DNA of 64,000 bases, from the NCBI RefSeq assembly GCF_028368975.1, contig NZ_JAQNDM010000002.1, positions 4,768,425 to 4,832,424 of the forward strand, given 5' to 3'. The DNA comes from Stigmatella ashevillena (GTDB lineage: Bacteria > Myxococcota > Myxococcia > Myxococcales > Myxococcaceae). Position numbers and translations under genes: made by a program. The notes under the pieces are model-generated. The model was not told the DNA's origin, made no database searches, and worked only from the letters and a program-made list of their open reading frames with translations. Shown here in pieces: positions 1-10,100 of the stretch; within the stretch, counting starts at the first letter, position 1; every line of letters starts with the position of its first letter.

Positions 1-65
1 AGGTAGCTAGCTCTCTGGGAAGTAAGTGAGCACCCTTCCACCAATTGAGGACGGAGGGGAGACTC

Positions 66-1349
66 ATGGGGTGGACGGGATGGTTCTCGGGAAAAGTGTT
101 GACCGTTGCACTGCTCGCACAGGCTGCGGGCTGCTCTTCAGAAGAGTCGGCTCCGGGTGAGTCCCCCCCTCGCGAGGAGCAACTGCCCACCTATCAAGAG
201 CCGCCCGAGGAGCAGGCACCTGGAGAGCCTCCCCCCGGGCAGCAACCTCCCCCGGCGCCGGAGAACCCTCCCGCCAAGCCTGAGAATCCCTGGCCATCAC
301 TTTCATGCGAGGCGATTCGGCCAGGAGAACTCGGCCCTGGCATGAGCATCGTCCTCGACGCGAATGCACCTGAGGCCAACTGTGGCCCTGGAGTGACCGA
401 TGGCGCGGGATTCCTGGCGCTCATGAATTCCGGGCCGATTGGGGCACGGGCCTGGGATGTCGTGTCCCCCATGGGAGTCTTCACGGGGAATCTGATGCTA
501 GGCGGTGATATGGCTTTCGACGTCTCGCCCCAGCCGAGCGGATTCCACGTCATTCGCATCACTCCGCCCGGCGGCCTCTCGATGACGGTCCACTCCTCCG
601 AGGGGATTTTCGTGCGGTCCGTTTCGCTGTTCGCGGACGATGACGTGCCTTCCTTCGTGACCGAGGATCCCCGAGGCGGCGAGCTGATCGCCCAGTGGGC
701 TCCGCGAACAGACGGCACCCAAGTCCTGACGTTCCAATTCCTCGACGTGGCGGGATTGCCTCGCACGCAACCCATCGAGGCCGTGTCCGCGCCCCTGAGC
801 GAGACCCGCTCCATCGTCGCGGGAGTGGACACCTGGGGCCGTGCGCTCCTGTTGTGGAAGGAGCCCAGCACCTGGAAGGGGCAGTGGTGGAACCGGCAGG
901 GAGTTCCTGTCACGCAGCCCTTCTCCGTCCCGAGTCTCGCCTCCACCCCACCGGGAGGGCTGATCCCGCTGGCCGGAGGAGGGCTCGCGGTGCAGAGCAA
1001 TGGCCAATGGGTCGCGAAGTTCCCCAGCGGGCAGGCCGTGGCACAGCCTGCCCCGGCGTGGTTGGCGAGCCATCCCAATACCCAATTGGTCCTCATCCGC
1101 GGCCAACAGGCCAACGCCCTGGTGCCCCCCCCAGTGTTCGTCGAAGACTCAGGGTGCCAGGAGACCCTCCTTCTCTTCGCCCGTGATGGCACGGCGTGTG
1201 GCGAGCTTCTCCTGCCGCCCGATGGGTCCACCTGCTTCCTCCGAAGACTCGGCATCGGCCCGGATGGAACGGTTACCCAGCAGATCGACCTGAGCGCTCA
1301 ATCCACGAATCAATGCTCCTGGCGCTGGTGGCCCGGGCTGCTTCAGTAA
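66..1349 (+). CDS. Secreted lipoprotein of unknown function
   Basis: The protein starts with a short charged and hydrophobic segment ending in a lipobox (AQAAGC), so it should be lipidated at Cys22 and exported. Residues 25-75 form a Pro/Glu-rich linker, as in many myxobacterial outer-membrane lipoproteins. The remaining 350 residues are rich in beta-strand-like segments with recurring Trp and Gly, which would fit a beta-propeller or beta-sandwich, but I recognise no named family. The ATG at 66 is preferred over the in-frame TTG at 45 because GGAGGGGA lies just upstream of it and the signal peptide begins there. A strong inverted repeat follows the stop codon, so this is probably a single transcription unit. 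Confidence 0.8.
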   Translation: MGWTGWFSGKVLTVALLAQAAGCSSEESAPGESPPREEQLPTYQEPPEEQAPGEPPPGQQPPPAPENPPAKPENPWPSLSCEAIRPGELGPGMSIVLDANAPEANCGPGVTDGAGFLALMNSGPIGARAWDVVSPMGVFTGNLMLGGDMAFDVSPQPSGFHVIRITPPGGLSMTVHSSEGIFVRSVSLFADDDVPSFVTEDPRGGELIAQWAPRTDGTQVLTFQFLDVAGLPRTQPIEAVSAPLSETRSIVAGVDTWGRALLLWKEPSTWKGQWWNRQGVPVTQPFSVPSLASTPPGGLIPLAGGGLAVQSNGQWVAKFPSGQAVAQPAPAWLASHPNTQLVLIRGQQANALVPPPVFVEDSGCQETLLLFARDGTACGELLLPPDGSTCFLRRLGIGPDGTVTQQIDLSAQSTNQCSWRWWPGLLQ

Positions 1350-1357
1350 GGATCCCC

Positions 1358-1386
1358 GCGGGCCGTTCTGGATCCGAACGGCCCGC
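1358..1386 (+). terminator. Strong hairpin downstream of the first lipoprotein gene
   Basis: Two perfect 11-bp arms (GCGGGCCGTTC / GAACGGCCCGC) flank a 7-nt loop and begin 8 bases after the stop codon. No T-tract follows, so it may act as a mRNA-end or Rho-assisted hairpin, not as a classical intrinsic terminator. Confidence 0.55.
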
Positions 1387-1553
1387 CGGTGATGTGGGTT
1401 TCCACTCAAGGCGTGGGCCAGCGGCCGAAGGCGCCTTCGTGCCGCAGCCTGTCCTTTACAAAACACACTGAACGGACGCACGATCTCCATTCCCTCTCTC
1501 TCTTTTCTTCGCTGTGGCCGTGAGTGGGGGGCCGCGCCTGGCGTGGAGGTCGC

Positions 1554-4352
1554 ATGAAAGCCAGGAACACGGTGTTGCGCCGTAACGTTTGGATCACCTT
1601 TGCCGCTGTGGGATTGCTCGTGGGTTTACTGGTGGGCCGCGATGTCTCCGCAGCCCCCTACACCCTCTTCGAAAGCGGTCAGGTCCGACCCCTCGCACTC
1701 TCTCCCAGTGGCGAATTTCTCTTCGCCGTCAACACCCCAGACAACCGCCTCGAGGTCTTTAAAAACACTCCCAGCGGCCTCACCCATCTCAGCTCGATCC
1801 CCGTAGGGCTGGAGCCCGTCGCGGTCGCGGTGCGAAGTGACACCGAGGCCTGGGTCGTCAATCACCTGTCTGACAGTGTAAGCGTTGTGCAAATTCACGC
1901 GGGGGGATTGGGGGGTGTGGTGATGCGGACCCTCCTCGTCGGCGATGAGCCGCGCGACATCGTCTTCGCCGGCACTGGCAAGAACCGAGCCTTCATCACC
2001 GCCGCCCACCGGGGTCAAAACGTCCCCTTTGATCCACAGTTCACCACGCCAGGCATCGGCCGCGCCGACGTCTGGGTTTTCAATGCCAATGCCCTGGGCT
2101 CCTCGCTGGGAGGAGATCCGGTGTCAATCCTTACCCTCTTCAGCGACACCCCGCGCGCGCTCGCGGCCACGCCCGATGGCTCGCGCGTCTATGCCGCAGC
2201 GTTCCATTCGGGCAACCGCACCACCATCATCCACGAGACCCTCGTGCCCAACGGCGGCGAGGCGGCAGGAGGCATGCCAGGACCCAACGTCAACTCCGCG
2301 GGCGTGGCGGCGCCGGAGACAGGCATCCTCGTCAAGTTCAAGGGCCAGGACTGGCTCGATTCCCTGGGACGCTCCTGGACGAGCCAAGTGAAGTTCTCCC
2401 TGCCGGACAAGGACGTGTTCGTCATCGATGCCATGGCCAACCCGCCGGCGCAGCTCGCCGGGACGGACGGCTTCTACTCCGGCGTGGGCACCATCCTGTT
2501 CAACATGGCCGTCAACCCGGTGAGCGGAAAGGTGTACGTGAGCAACACCGAGGCCCGGAACGACTTGCGGTTCGAGGGCCCCGGCACCTTGGCCGGCAGC
2601 AGCTTGCGCGGCCACCTGCACGAGAGCCGCATCAGCGTGCTGAGCACGTCCGGGGTCGCGCCCCGGCACCTCAACAAACACATCAACTATCGCGTCTGCT
2701 GCGCCGCCCTTCCCAATGCGGAGAATGAGAAGAGCCTCGCACAGCCGCTCGGCATGGCGGTGACCGCCAACGGCGCCACCCTGTACGTGGCCGCGTTCGG
2801 CTCGTCAAAGATTGGTGTCTATGCCACCGCCGAGCTCGAGGCCGACACCTTCGTGCCCAGCACGGCCCATCAGATCCCCCTGAGTGGCGGGGGCCCCACC
2901 GGCATGGTGTTGGATGAGGCGTATGGACGTTTGTATGTGCTGACGCGCTTCGACAACGCCCTCTCCGTCGTCAACACCACCACGAAGCAGGAGATCGCCC
3001 ACCTGCCGATGTACAACCCCGAGCCGGCGAGCGTGGTGGCGGGGCGCCCACTCCTTTATGACGCGCGCAAGAGCTCGAGCCACGGCGACTCGTCCTGCGC
3101 GAGCTGTCACATCTTCGGAGACTTCGACAGCCTGGACTGGAACCTCGGCAATCCGGACGCGGCCTACACGCTCAATCAGAACCCCATCGCCCCGGGGCTC
3201 CCCGAGTTCGGCAGCGATCCCACCTTCGGTCAGGATCCCAACTTCCACCCGGTGAAGGGCCCCCTGGCCACCCAGAGCCTGCGCGGCATGGCGAACCAGG
3301 GGCCCATGCACTGGCGTGGGGACCGGACCGGCGGGAACGACGCCGCGAGCGCTCAGCCGGACAGCGGCGCCTTCAACGAGGCGGCGGCGTTCTCGAAGTT
3401 CAACCCGGCGTTCATGGATCTGCTCGGGCGAAATGCGCAGCTCACCCCCTCGGAGATGCAGCAGTTCGCGGACTTCATTCTGCAGGTCGTCTACCCGCCC
3501 AACCCCATCCGGAACCTGGACAACTCGCTCACGTCTCGGCAGCAGGCGGGCAGGGATTTCTTCGTCAACACGACGAGCTTCTTCCATGGCCCGTGCGAGT
3601 CCTGCCACCGGATCGATCCCGATGCCAATCCCAGCGCGGGCCCCTTCAAGGGCTTCTTCGGAACGGATGGCCGATCGGCGTTCGTCGGCACGGCCATCTT
3701 TCCCAAGACGCCCCACCTGAGGAACCTGTACCAGAAGGTCGGGATGTTCGGCGTGAACTACCCCTTTGGATTCTTGCCCCCTGATCCGTTCCTCGGAGAT
3801 CAAGTGCGAGGCTTCGGCTTCAACAGCGACGGCTCGCTCGACACGATGCTGCGGTTCAACAGCGGCTTCGACTTCCACCCGATCTTCAACTCCGTGGGCA
3901 TCCCCAAAACCCGCGAGGGCCACCAGGCCAAGCTGGACATGGGCGAGTACCTGCTGGCCTTCGAGAGCAACCTGGCGCCCATCGTCGGACAGCAGGTGAC
4001 GCTCACCTCCCGCAACCTGCTCGTGGCGAACCCTCGAATTGATCTCCTGGTGGCGAGGGCCAACGCGGGCGAGTGTGAGCTGGTGGCCAAGGGGAACCTC
4101 TCGCAAACCGCGGTGGGTTACCTCTACGTGGGCGGTGGGAACTTCAAGCGCGACCGGCAGGCCCAGCCCCTCGTCACCGACGCGGGTCTCCGGCTTCTGG
4201 TCACCACCGGCACCGGTGCGCTGACTTATACCTGTGTGCCTCCAGGCTCGGGCCAGCGCATCGGCATCGACCGCGATCTCGATGGAATCCTCGACGGGGA
4301 TGAGCTGGCTGCGAAGCAGCCAGCAGGCAATTCCCCGCCAATGCAAGGATAG
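1554..4352 (+). CDS. Exported beta-propeller / di-heme cytochrome c peroxidase-like protein
   Basis: The 932-residue protein begins with a signal peptide (charged start, hydrophobic stretch, DVSAA cleavage region). The first half resembles YncE/YVTN-type beta-propellers, with repeats such as LSPSGEFLFAVN and TPDGSRVYAAA. The second half carries two CxxCH haem c motifs, CASCH at residues 515-519 and CESCH at 681-685, with the spacing of MauG/cytochrome c peroxidase-like di-haem proteins. The C-terminus ends in a DRDLDGILDGDEL element resembling an EF-hand/type-3 calcium loop. It is likely periplasmic or outer-membrane associated and redox active. The start at 1554 has GGAGG 6-7 bases upstream; the in-frame GTG at 1524 lacks this and would add residues before the signal peptide. 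Substrate unknown. Confidence 0.8.
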   Translation: MKARNTVLRRNVWITFAAVGLLVGLLVGRDVSAAPYTLFESGQVRPLALSPSGEFLFAVNTPDNRLEVFKNTPSGLTHLSSIPVGLEPVAVAVRSDTEAWVVNHLSDSVSVVQIHAGGLGGVVMRTLLVGDEPRDIVFAGTGKNRAFITAAHRGQNVPFDPQFTTPGIGRADVWVFNANALGSSLGGDPVSILTLFSDTPRALAATPDGSRVYAAAFHSGNRTTIIHETLVPNGGEAAGGMPGPNVNSAGVAAPETGILVKFKGQDWLDSLGRSWTSQVKFSLPDKDVFVIDAMANPPAQLAGTDGFYSGVGTILFNMAVNPVSGKVYVSNTEARNDLRFEGPGTLAGSSLRGHLHESRISVLSTSGVAPRHLNKHINYRVCCAALPNAENEKSLAQPLGMAVTANGATLYVAAFGSSKIGVYATAELEADTFVPSTAHQIPLSGGGPTGMVLDEAYGRLYVLTRFDNALSVVNTTTKQEIAHLPMYNPEPASVVAGRPLLYDARKSSSHGDSSCASCHIFGDFDSLDWNLGNPDAAYTLNQNPIAPGLPEFGSDPTFGQDPNFHPVKGPLATQSLRGMANQGPMHWRGDRTGGNDAASAQPDSGAFNEAAAFSKFNPAFMDLLGRNAQLTPSEMQQFADFILQVVYPPNPIRNLDNSLTSRQQAGRDFFVNTTSFFHGPCESCHRIDPDANPSAGPFKGFFGTDGRSAFVGTAIFPKTPHLRNLYQKVGMFGVNYPFGFLPPDPFLGDQVRGFGFNSDGSLDTMLRFNSGFDFHPIFNSVGIPKTREGHQAKLDMGEYLLAFESNLAPIVGQQVTLTSRNLLVANPRIDLLVARANAGECELVAKGNLSQTAVGYLYVGGGNFKRDRQAQPLVTDAGLRLLVTTGTGALTYTCVPPGSGQRIGIDRDLDGILDGDELAAKQPAGNSPPMQG

Positions 4353-4387
4353 AAGGTGCTACAATCGAAATTGACCCTGAGCTGAAA

Positions 4388-4891
4388 GTGAGTGCATTGA
4401 ATCCAAAACTTGCCGAAGCACTCGGTCAACACGCAGAGTGGTTGGCTTCAGGAGGGCTGCGCGGAAAGCAGCTTCTCCTGGAGGACGCCGATTTAACTGC
4501 TCTCAACTTCTCGTCCATCGACTTGTCCGAGGCGAATCTTCCTGGGGCACGCTTGGATGGATGCAATCTGAGCATGGCGAAGCTTCATGGCGCCAACCTG
4601 GCGTCCACGTCGCTTGTTCATGCCAACCTTTTCAAAGCGCAGCTCTCCAAAGCCAACTTGGATCATGCGGTACTCCGGGGCGCTGCCCTCAGCCAGGTGA
4701 TGGCGCTTCGAGCCAGTTTTTACGAGGCGGACCTTCGTGGAGTGGATTTTCAAGGTGCGGACCTACGAGGGGCCTACCTCGTCAATTCCAATCTGGAATC
4801 CGCAGTTCTGCGGGGCGCTCAGCTGGAAGGTGCTGCTCTTCATGGGGCGAGGCTCACGGGAGCCGACCTGCGCGGTGCGACAGGCATATAG
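4388..4891 (+). CDS. Pentapeptide-repeat protein
   Basis: From about residue 35 to the end the protein is a run of pentapeptide repeats of the A(D/N)Lxx type (for example ANLPG, ANLAS, ADLRG, ANLDH), which should fold into a right-handed quadrilateral beta-helix. About 25 repeats fill most of the 167 residues, with a short N-terminal helix. Proteins of this class can mimic DNA and protect gyrase, but most have no known role and nothing here points to a target. The chosen GTG start has only a weak ribosome site, and the frame stays open a little upstream without an ATG, so the N-terminus is uncertain. It lies 35 bp after the cytochrome-like gene and may be cotranscribed with it. It converges with the next gene across a 10-bp gap. 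Confidence 0.8.
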   Translation: MSALNPKLAEALGQHAEWLASGGLRGKQLLLEDADLTALNFSSIDLSEANLPGARLDGCNLSMAKLHGANLASTSLVHANLFKAQLSKANLDHAVLRGAALSQVMALRASFYEADLRGVDFQGADLRGAYLVNSNLESAVLRGAQLEGAALHGARLTGADLRGATGI

Positions 4892-4901
4892 CCCGCCCAG
4901 G

Positions 4902-7121
4902 TCAGGGCGTTTTCCCGTAGGCACGTTCCAGCAGCGCGTCATTGCGGAGGGAACTGGCCTTGGCCTCCTCCACGTCCAGCCCCTCGCCGTGGCCTCGCCC
5001 CCTGCCCTCGAAAACAAGCTCCGCGCCGTCGAAGGAGGCCGTGTGGGGGCAGGACGGGAGCTTCAGCGCCGAGCGGAGCACCTCGCACGGTCTCGACTCG
5101 GCGGTGTCGAAAGTCTCTCCTGCCTCCTGGGTGGCTCGGACGAAGAGGACTCGCCCCTTGTCGAAACGCAATGAGGCCAGCCCAGCACCGAGCAGCGCCT
5201 CCACCCGCACGCGGGCCCGGCGCTCCCGCCAGGGTTCTTCTCCCCCTTGAGAGAACGGCAGCCACTCCTTCCAGCGCAGCACGGGCAAGCCCAGTGCTTT
5301 CTCCTCCTCGGGTTTGATTCGCACCGTGCCAAGAAAGGCCTGGCAGTGCGTGGTGTCGCAGAGGGGGCGGCCTCCATGCCGACTCTGGGCATGCCGCTCG
5401 TTGTGCGCCACTACCCGCGCGAGCGCCACCCGCGCCTCACCCCGGAGCGATGCGTCCTCCGCCGCCACCACGCCCGCCGTGTACTGGAGGCGCGTGGTGC
5501 GAAAGAGGAAGTCCGAGCCCCTCCGGGCCCTGCGCTCCCGCTCGGTGGTGGGGACGTCCTGAGGGGGCCGGTAGGCTGGCGGCGGGGAGAAGGTGAAGAC
5601 GCCCGCGTAGTCTCTTCCCTCCGGTGGCAACCCGGGCGCACGCACGCGCCAGGGGCTGCCCAGGCACACCGCGGGCCCTCTCGCCACCCGCTCTCCCAGC
5701 CGAGAGAAGCCCGGCGGCACTGCGCGGGGAACTCCCTCCTCCACCGAGAACCCCGCGCCCGGACATCCCGCTTCCACCTCGGACGGCTGCACCAGCCCCA
5801 GCACCTGCACCTGGGCCGGCTCCAGCCCGCGCCTCTGGCGCACCCGCGCCAGGAGCTTCGGCACTTCGTCCGCGAAGCTTCGCGGCATCCTCCTAGGCCG
5901 CATCACCACCGCGATGGCGTCCGCGTCCACCGCGACAATCCATCCATATTGGGGCCGACTGGCTGCGTCCCTCACCGTGCCCGTCTTGGTGGCCACCCCC
6001 GCGTAGGCCGCCGAGGCCGGGAGCTCTGACAGCGTCCCGCGCGCCGCATTGTCCTTCATCGTCTCGATGAGTTCCGGACGTGCCTCGGCCAGCAACCGGT
6101 AGGCCTGCGCCAGCCCCCACGGAGACAGCGCCAGCGTCGAGCGCAAACCCGTGGCATCCGCCATGTCCGTGGGCGTGCCCGTCAGCCCCACCGCTTTCAG
6201 CACCTCGCCCCAGGGGCCGAAGTCCGCTGGAACGCCTCCCCGCGCGTACCAGTCCAGGAAGTAGCCGTTGCAGGAGCGCAGCAGCGCCGTGCGCCCATCT
6301 ACCTTCTTGGGCAGCTCATTGCCGCAGGCCCATTCCTGCACGTTCGGGCGCGGGGACAGCACGGGGGGCGGCACGGCACTCCCGGCCAGGATGAAGGGCT
6401 TGAGCGTGGAGCCGTAGGGGACAGCGCGCCGGGCATCTCCCTCCGAAAGCAGCACCTCCCCGGAATGCCGGCTCACCACCACCGTGGCCGCCTCCACGGC
6501 CTTTACCTCCACGCCCGCAAGCTCGTCGATGGACAGGGGCGTGGCCCAACGCGCCCCATCCTGGCACTGGCGCAGCCGGGCGGAGAGCGCCTTGGGAAAG
6601 CCCTGGCTCTCTCCGAGAATGCGCGCCAGGGCCCTTCGCGCCGCGGGCGTGTCCACCTGGGGCCAGCGCGTCAGTTCCGTCGCAGCGCGCGTCAGGGATT
6701 GGTAGGGCCCTTCGCGCCACTCGGCCAGTTCGCCGCTCGTCCACACCGCGAAGGCCTCGTGGAAGAGCCGGTCCTCGGAAGCCGCTGGGCAGGCCCACCA
6801 CAGGAGCTGGTGGGCCAACTCGTGCCGCAGCGCCATCCGCAGACGCGCCTCCAGCACGCCCGGTGTGCCCTGCCGTAGCTCTACGAGGCCGGGCCTCCCT
6901 TGGGCATTGCGCTCCGGCGGAAGGGCGACCCCCCGCTGGAGGCGGATGGGCGGCGGAGCCTGGGGTGGACGGCCGCCCGCCTCGGCCACATAGCGTGTCT
7001 CCAGCTCACTCCAGGACGCCGCCGCCTCGGCGCGCAGCGCGTCCTCGGGCGTCACGTCTCCCTGGGTGAGGAACCGCGGGGTGGCCGCCAGCAAGGCAAC
7101 CGTCACAGCGGCCCACCCCAT
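4902..7121 (-). CDS. Combined periplasmic wall enzyme: HExxH + PBP transpeptidase motifs + SpoIID-like domain (YfaQ position)
   Basis: The 739-aa protein has a short hydrophobic N-terminus likely to act as an export signal. Three parts are visible. Residues 90-160 hold HELAH (100-104), a gluzincin-like zinc motif. Residues 205-430 carry the ordered motifs of a penicillin-binding transpeptidase: GSTLK (catalytic Ser238, Lys241), SCN (283-285) and KTGT (379-382). Residues 545-739 resemble SpoIID amidase enhancer/lytic transglycosylases: VVAAE (Glu555), CDTTHCQ (588-594) and a C-terminal GRGRGHGEG. There is no glycosyltransferase domain. It starts 4 bp after the alpha-2-macroglobulin stop. In E. 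coli the DUF2300 gene yfaQ holds this position, so this is probably its longer counterpart. The motifs suggest it cuts or joins peptidoglycan; activity is inferred. Confidence 0.75.
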   Translation of the reverse strand: MGWAAVTVALLAATPRFLTQGDVTPEDALRAEAAASWSELETRYVAEAGGRPPQAPPPIRLQRGVALPPERNAQGRPGLVELRQGTPGVLEARLRMALRHELAHQLLWWACPAASEDRLFHEAFAVWTSGELAEWREGPYQSLTRAATELTRWPQVDTPAARRALARILGESQGFPKALSARLRQCQDGARWATPLSIDELAGVEVKAVEAATVVVSRHSGEVLLSEGDARRAVPYGSTLKPFILAGSAVPPPVLSPRPNVQEWACGNELPKKVDGRTALLRSCNGYFLDWYARGGVPADFGPWGEVLKAVGLTGTPTDMADATGLRSTLALSPWGLAQAYRLLAEARPELIETMKDNAARGTLSELPASAAYAGVATKTGTVRDAASRPQYGWIVAVDADAIAVVMRPRRMPRSFADEVPKLLARVRQRRGLEPAQVQVLGLVQPSEVEAGCPGAGFSVEEGVPRAVPPGFSRLGERVARGPAVCLGSPWRVRAPGLPPEGRDYAGVFTFSPPPAYRPPQDVPTTERERRARRGSDFLFRTTRLQYTAGVVAAEDASLRGEARVALARVVAHNERHAQSRHGGRPLCDTTHCQAFLGTVRIKPEEEKALGLPVLRWKEWLPFSQGGEEPWRERRARVRVEALLGAGLASLRFDKGRVLFVRATQEAGETFDTAESRPCEVLRSALKLPSCPHTASFDGAELVFEGRGRGHGEGLDVEEAKASSLRNDALLERAYGKTP

Positions 7122-7125
7122 CGCG

Positions 7126-10100
7126 CTACCAGTCGCCTCGCGGCTTCTCCGAGGGCTTCACCGCCAGCACATCCGCCTTCGTGCGTCCGCGAATGCTCGT
7201 GACGTACATGTCCTCGATGGTGGCGGGCGGCGCGGTGAAGGAGCCCGCGAACTGGGCCCTCATCACGTAGCCCACCGTGCGCGGGTTGTCGCTCCACCAC
7301 GCCGGCTCCTCGAAGAAGAACGTCGCCCGCTCTGGGGTGAGCACGCGCCGCTTGAGCGCCTCGGGGGCCAGTTCCAGCGCGTGCGGCGCTCCCCGGAACT
7401 CCTTGTCCTCGATGAGCGGGACGAAGCCGGCCGGCACCGCGTCCTCCACCACGTAGTACGCCGAGCGGGACTTGTTGTCCCCCCGCGCATCGATGAGCAG
7501 CTCGACGAAGACTTCTTCGCCCTGCGCCACCTGCTCACCGGCCGCCAGAGGCACCTTGCCGTCGGGGCGCAGCACCCAGTACCGGCGCTCGATGCTCATC
7601 CCCGCCTGGACAGGCTGCACGTCCGGCAGCGGCGTCTGCGCCGTGGCCCGCAGCGTGGCCACCCCCTCGAAGGCCCCCACGTTGACCGAGCGCGTGCCCG
7701 GCTCCAGCGTGGCCACCAGCCCCATGCCCCTCGGCACGAAGCTCACCGCCTTCTGCGTTCCCTTCACCTCCGGAGGCGTCAGCTTCTTGAAGCTCTTCGC
7801 ATCCCGCTCGATGAGCCACAGGGAGTGCAGCAGCGCCGTGCTCCGGTCAAAGGTGGAGAGGTCCGGCTGGCTGAGCTGCTCCAACAGCCGCCGCCGCGCC
7901 TTGTCCACGTCCAGCGCGCCGAAGGAGGCCGCATGGGCCAACACCGCCGAGAGGCCCACCCGCCGCAAGGGGTAACGGAAGAACGCCTCCTGCTCGGCCC
8001 CAGCCGCCGGGTTCGTGCTCGCCAGTTGCACGAAGCCCTCGTTGCTCGCCGTCACCAGCGTGTCGATGCGGGCCTTCAGCGCAGGCTCCTTCATCACCTC
8101 CGCCTTCTCCGCCGCCAGCACCGCGAGCGCCAGCGGGTACAGGTCTCCCGCCGTCGCCCGCTCTACCAGCGCACGCACCCGCGCCGCCTGCCGAGGCCCG
8201 TACAGCCGCGCCAGCACGTAGGCCCGGGTCGCGTCGTACTCGAAGGGCATGTCCTCCTGTGCCTCCAACCAGCGCGCCGCCTCCGTCAGCCGCGCGTCAT
8301 TGGCATCCATCAACCCCGCTTCCACCGCGTAGGCCAGCCCATCCAGGGCAATGAGCGTCATGGGCAAGTTCGGCTCGCTGTAGCCCGCGAACCAGGTGAA
8401 CCCTCCGCCCTTCACCGCCAGCGCCAGGATGCGCGCGGTGCCCTGCACGGAGCGGCTGCGCGCCTCGGCCAGCAGCGCCTGGCTGTCGGTGTCCAGCTTC
8501 GCCAGCGCGTCCACCTTCTTGAGCGTCTGGAACAGCGCCACGTTGGGCACCGTGGTGGAGACGAGCTGCTCCAGGCAGCCATACGGGTAGGTGAGCAGCT
8601 CGCGCACGTTGCTGAGCGCCGCGTCCACCACCGAGGGCTGGAGCACCAGCTCCACGTTCGCCAGCGTGGCCGAGCCCGCCGCGGGCAGCGACAGCTCTCC
8701 GCCCGACCATGCGGACACCTTCACCGGCTCCTCCAGCACCGCGGGCCGCACCGCCACCACGCGCCGGTCCTTCAGCGGCTCCTTGCCTCCCGTCACGTCC
8801 ACCGCCAGTTCGGCCGAGCCCGCGCTGTTCGCCTTGAGCGGCAAGGCAATCACCTGCTCGCCGCCTTGGGGCAGCTCCACCTGCTGCTCCTGCGTCTTGG
8901 CCTGGAGCACGCCCGCGGAGGCCAACCGCACGTTCAGCGACTGGCCGCCCTTGGCCTCCTGCCCCGCGGACAGGCGCACCGAGGCGAGCGCCTCGTCCCC
9001 CGCGCGGAGGAACTGCGGCAGCGCCGCGTACAGGTTGAGGCCGCCCCGCGTGGCGAACTCCGCGGTGCCCTCACCGAAGCGTCCCGAGGTGTCCGCCGCC
9101 ACCGCCGTCACCACCCACAACGTCTGGTTCGAAGGCAGCCGGAAGCGCACCGTGGCGCGGCCCTCCCGGTCCGTCACCACGTTCGGCTGCCAGAACGCCG
9201 TGTCGCGGTCCTGGTCCTTCGGCTTGCGGCTCGGCGGCTTGATGGAGGCAAACGCATGGTCCGGCAGCCCCGCCATCTTCCGCGCCAGCGCCTCGCCATA
9301 GCCGTAGCCCTGGAACTCGGCGGAGTAGAAGTTGGAGACGTTGTTGCGCGCCGGTGGGTAGAAGAAGTCCAGCACCTTCGGGCGGAACTCGCTCTGGATG
9401 GCGTACACCGCCTTGTCCACCACGCCCACCGAGAGCTGCGTGGCCAGGCCGTTGCCCTCATGGTCGGTGACCCGCACGTCGATGACCTGCTCCGTCAGCG
9501 GGGCCGCCTCGGCGCGCCGGGGCTCCAGCTTCACCGTGAGCGTCCGCTCGGCCGGGATGATGCGGTAGGCCACCGTGCGCTCCTCCCAGCGGCCCGTGGC
9601 CGTGGGGTACGCCACCGAGACGTATACCGCGCTGCCATAGCGCTTCTCCACCGGGAAGGCGTGCTGCAACGTGAGCCCCTTCTGCGTCAGAAGCTGCGTG
9701 CCGTACAGGCCCGCCCCCGTGAAGGTGATCCACACCTGCCCCTCGTTCCGTCCGCCCGAGCCCCATCCCTCCGGAAAGAGGCCCACGAGCTGCGCCGAAT
9801 CTCCTGGCGACAAAGCCCCCGAGAGCGAGGCCAGCGTCAGGTTGGCCACCCGGGTCACCGGCTCATCGCTGCCACCGATGACGAGCAGGGACTCCTCGCC
9901 CGACCACGTCTTTCCGCGCTTGTCCTGCACCGTCACCCGCGCCAGCACCGTGCCCACATCCGCCGTGGGGACCTTCTCCCGGTGGACGCCGTCCGCCCCC
10001 GTGGTGAAGGGGCGCTTGCCCAGGCTCTTCTCCGAGCCGTCCGCCTTGCGCAGCACGAACTCCACCTCGCCGGACGTGGCCCCGTAGGGCTTGCCCGACA

